DNA from: Actinomycetes bacterium
GTDB taxonomy: Bacteria > Actinomycetota > Acidimicrobiia > Acidimicrobiales > RAAP-2
Assembly: GCA_021826255.1 (NCBI GenBank)
Contig: JAKBAZ010000076.1
Location: forward strand, 1 to 6,622
Direction of reading: 5' to 3'
Length of the DNA: 6,622 bases
The stretch's first letter is position 1. Each line of letters begins with the position of its first letter. The notes under the pieces are model-generated. The model had not been told where the DNA came from. It searched no databases and worked only from the letters and a program-made list of their open reading frames with translations. This document shows positions 6,020 to 6,622 of this stretch, piece by piece. A program made the translations under genes and the position numbers.

Positions 6020-6058
6020 CCCCACTCGTTCGCTACCGTGCCCCGCGAACGGGTGGGG
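6020..6058 (+). terminator. Long hairpin downstream of the DUF4397 gene
   Basis: Bases 6020-6033 pair with 6045-6058 to give a 14-bp stem around an 11-nt loop. The only irregularity is T6026 opposite G6052: a G-U wobble in plus-strand RNA but an A-C mismatch in minus-strand RNA. The structure therefore folds better in the DUF4397 transcript, whose stop is 36 nt upstream. No T-run follows. Confidence 0.6.
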
Positions 6059-6065
6059 GCCCCGA

Positions 6066-6094
6066 GAAGCCCCGGGACTCGTTCCCGGGGCTTC
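6066..6094. terminator. Perfect GC-rich hairpin between convergent genes
   Basis: GAAGCCCCGGG (6066-6076) pairs perfectly with CCCGGGGCTTC (6084-6094) around a 7-nt loop, giving an 11-bp stem that is symmetric for both strands. It lies between the convergent DUF4397 and dabA genes and could end both transcripts. No U-tract is seen on either side, which is common in high-GC actinobacteria. Confidence 0.7.
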
Positions 6095-6152
6095 GTCACA
6101 TTGAGATGAGGTGTCGGCCCCTTCGTGTCGAGAGACTCGTCCTTGGAAGAGA

Positions 6153-6622
6153 TCAGTCATCGATGAATCGGCGCAGGGGTCGCTCGGGAGTCTCGCGAAC
6201 GAAGAGGTGCACCCACTCTCCCTCAACGAGTCGACGAGCGTCGGGGGCCCGCGAGAGCGCGTCGGCGACTCGTGACGACGGCGCCTCGATCACGACCACA
6301 AGACGGCTGGGCAGGTGCTCGGGTCCGTCGTCTCGCTCGAGGGACTGACGGGGAAGGCCGACGCGTAAGTCCGGATCATCCCCGAGAACCACGGCGAAGT
6401 CACTCACCGGATTGAGGCGAGTCTTGTCGCCCGCCCCGAGAATGTCGGGCGCCACACTGGAGAAGTAGTAGGACGAATTGATCCACTGGGCGACGACGAG
6501 TGCCCCCGACACGATGGCGACGAGGACGTCCCCCGAAGGGTCCGCAACCGCGTCGTAGGAGTGGAGAAACACTCGTCCGGCGAAGTCCACTCCCCGAGTC
6601 GAGCGCCTCGGACCAATGACGA
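6153..6622 (-). CDS. dabA: DabA C-terminal part (inorganic carbon transporter subunit, DUF2309/UPF0753)
   Basis: This is the last 155 residues of a gene whose start lies beyond the right edge; the frame is open through 6622. Family landmarks of the DUF2309 C-terminus are RVFLHSYDAVADPSGDVL, VAQWINSSYYFSSV, GAGDKTRLNPV and DPDLRVGLPRQSLE, followed by a strand-rich VVVIEAP segment and WVHLFVRE near the end. DabA is the soluble, zinc-containing, carbonic-anhydrase-like subunit that works with the membrane protein DabB to take up CO2 as bicarbonate. Its zinc ligands lie in the missing upstream part, so activity cannot be judged here. DabB is not in the window; if linked, it would be to the right. 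The GTG at 6590 is an internal valine, not a start. The stop is TGA 6155-6153. Confidence 0.87.
   Translation of the reverse strand, partial: VIGPRRSTRGVDFAGRVFLHSYDAVADPSGDVLVAIVSGALVVAQWINSSYYFSSVAPDILGAGDKTRLNPVSDFAVVLGDDPDLRVGLPRQSLERDDGPEHLPSRLVVVIEAPSSRVADALSRAPDARRLVEGEWVHLFVRETPERPLRRFIDD

Noticed and set aside
6129..6139. CGAG-AGA-CTCG mini inverted repeat between the terminator and dabA
   Set aside because: A 4-bp stem with a 3-nt loop. CGAG/CTCG words are abundant throughout this DNA, so it carries no weight.
6404..6616. Alternative minus-strand frame starting at 6616
   Set aside because: It is the +1 shadow of dabA, whose own frame carries the conserved DUF2309 motifs through to the window edge.

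Overview
The window is high-GC DNA with GTG starts in use, a secreted protein with an Ala-rich signal peptide, and a SigK/RskA-type sigma/anti-sigma pair. This points to an actinobacterium. A member of Acidimicrobiia or a related environmental lineage is plausible, but that finer placement is inference. No RNA genes, CRISPR arrays, insertion sequences or phage genes are visible.

Layout, left to right. (1) The C-terminal tail of an unrecognised plus-strand gene (to 173). (2) On the minus strand, convergent with it and overlapping its stop codon, a PrpF-family isomerase (170-1288). (3) A translationally coupled ABC-2 exporter on the minus strand, read from right to left: ATPase (2921-3862), first permease (2133-2921), second permease (1348-2133). 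Each stop codon shares one base with the next start codon. (4) An ECF sigma factor (4612-5163) and a RskA-like zinc-binding, single-pass anti-sigma factor (3950-4615), overlapping by 4 nt (ATGA). (5) A 146-nt divergent control region (5164-5309) holding two outward-facing copies of a promoter-like motif. (6) A secreted, cysteine-free protein with two DUF4397-type repeats (5310-5984). (7) Two strong hairpins (6020-6094) between convergent genes. (8) The C-terminal end of DabA (DUF2309/UPF0753), the soluble subunit of the DAB inorganic-carbon transporter, which runs off the right edge (6153-6622).

How the parts may work together. The centre resembles the mycobacterial SigK-RskA-MPT70/83 arrangement: a membrane anti-sigma factor holds an ECF sigma factor, which when released transcribes its own operon and a secreted surface protein. 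Here the secreted protein would be the divergent DUF4397 protein instead of a fasciclin-domain antigen. The mirrored motifs in the shared control region fit one regulator acting on both sides. The exporter and prpF lie downstream on the sigma operon's strand with gaps of only 87 and 59 nt and could be read through from it, but a possible separate promoter precedes the ATPase gene. PrpF and DabA are metabolic neighbours with no evident link to this module.
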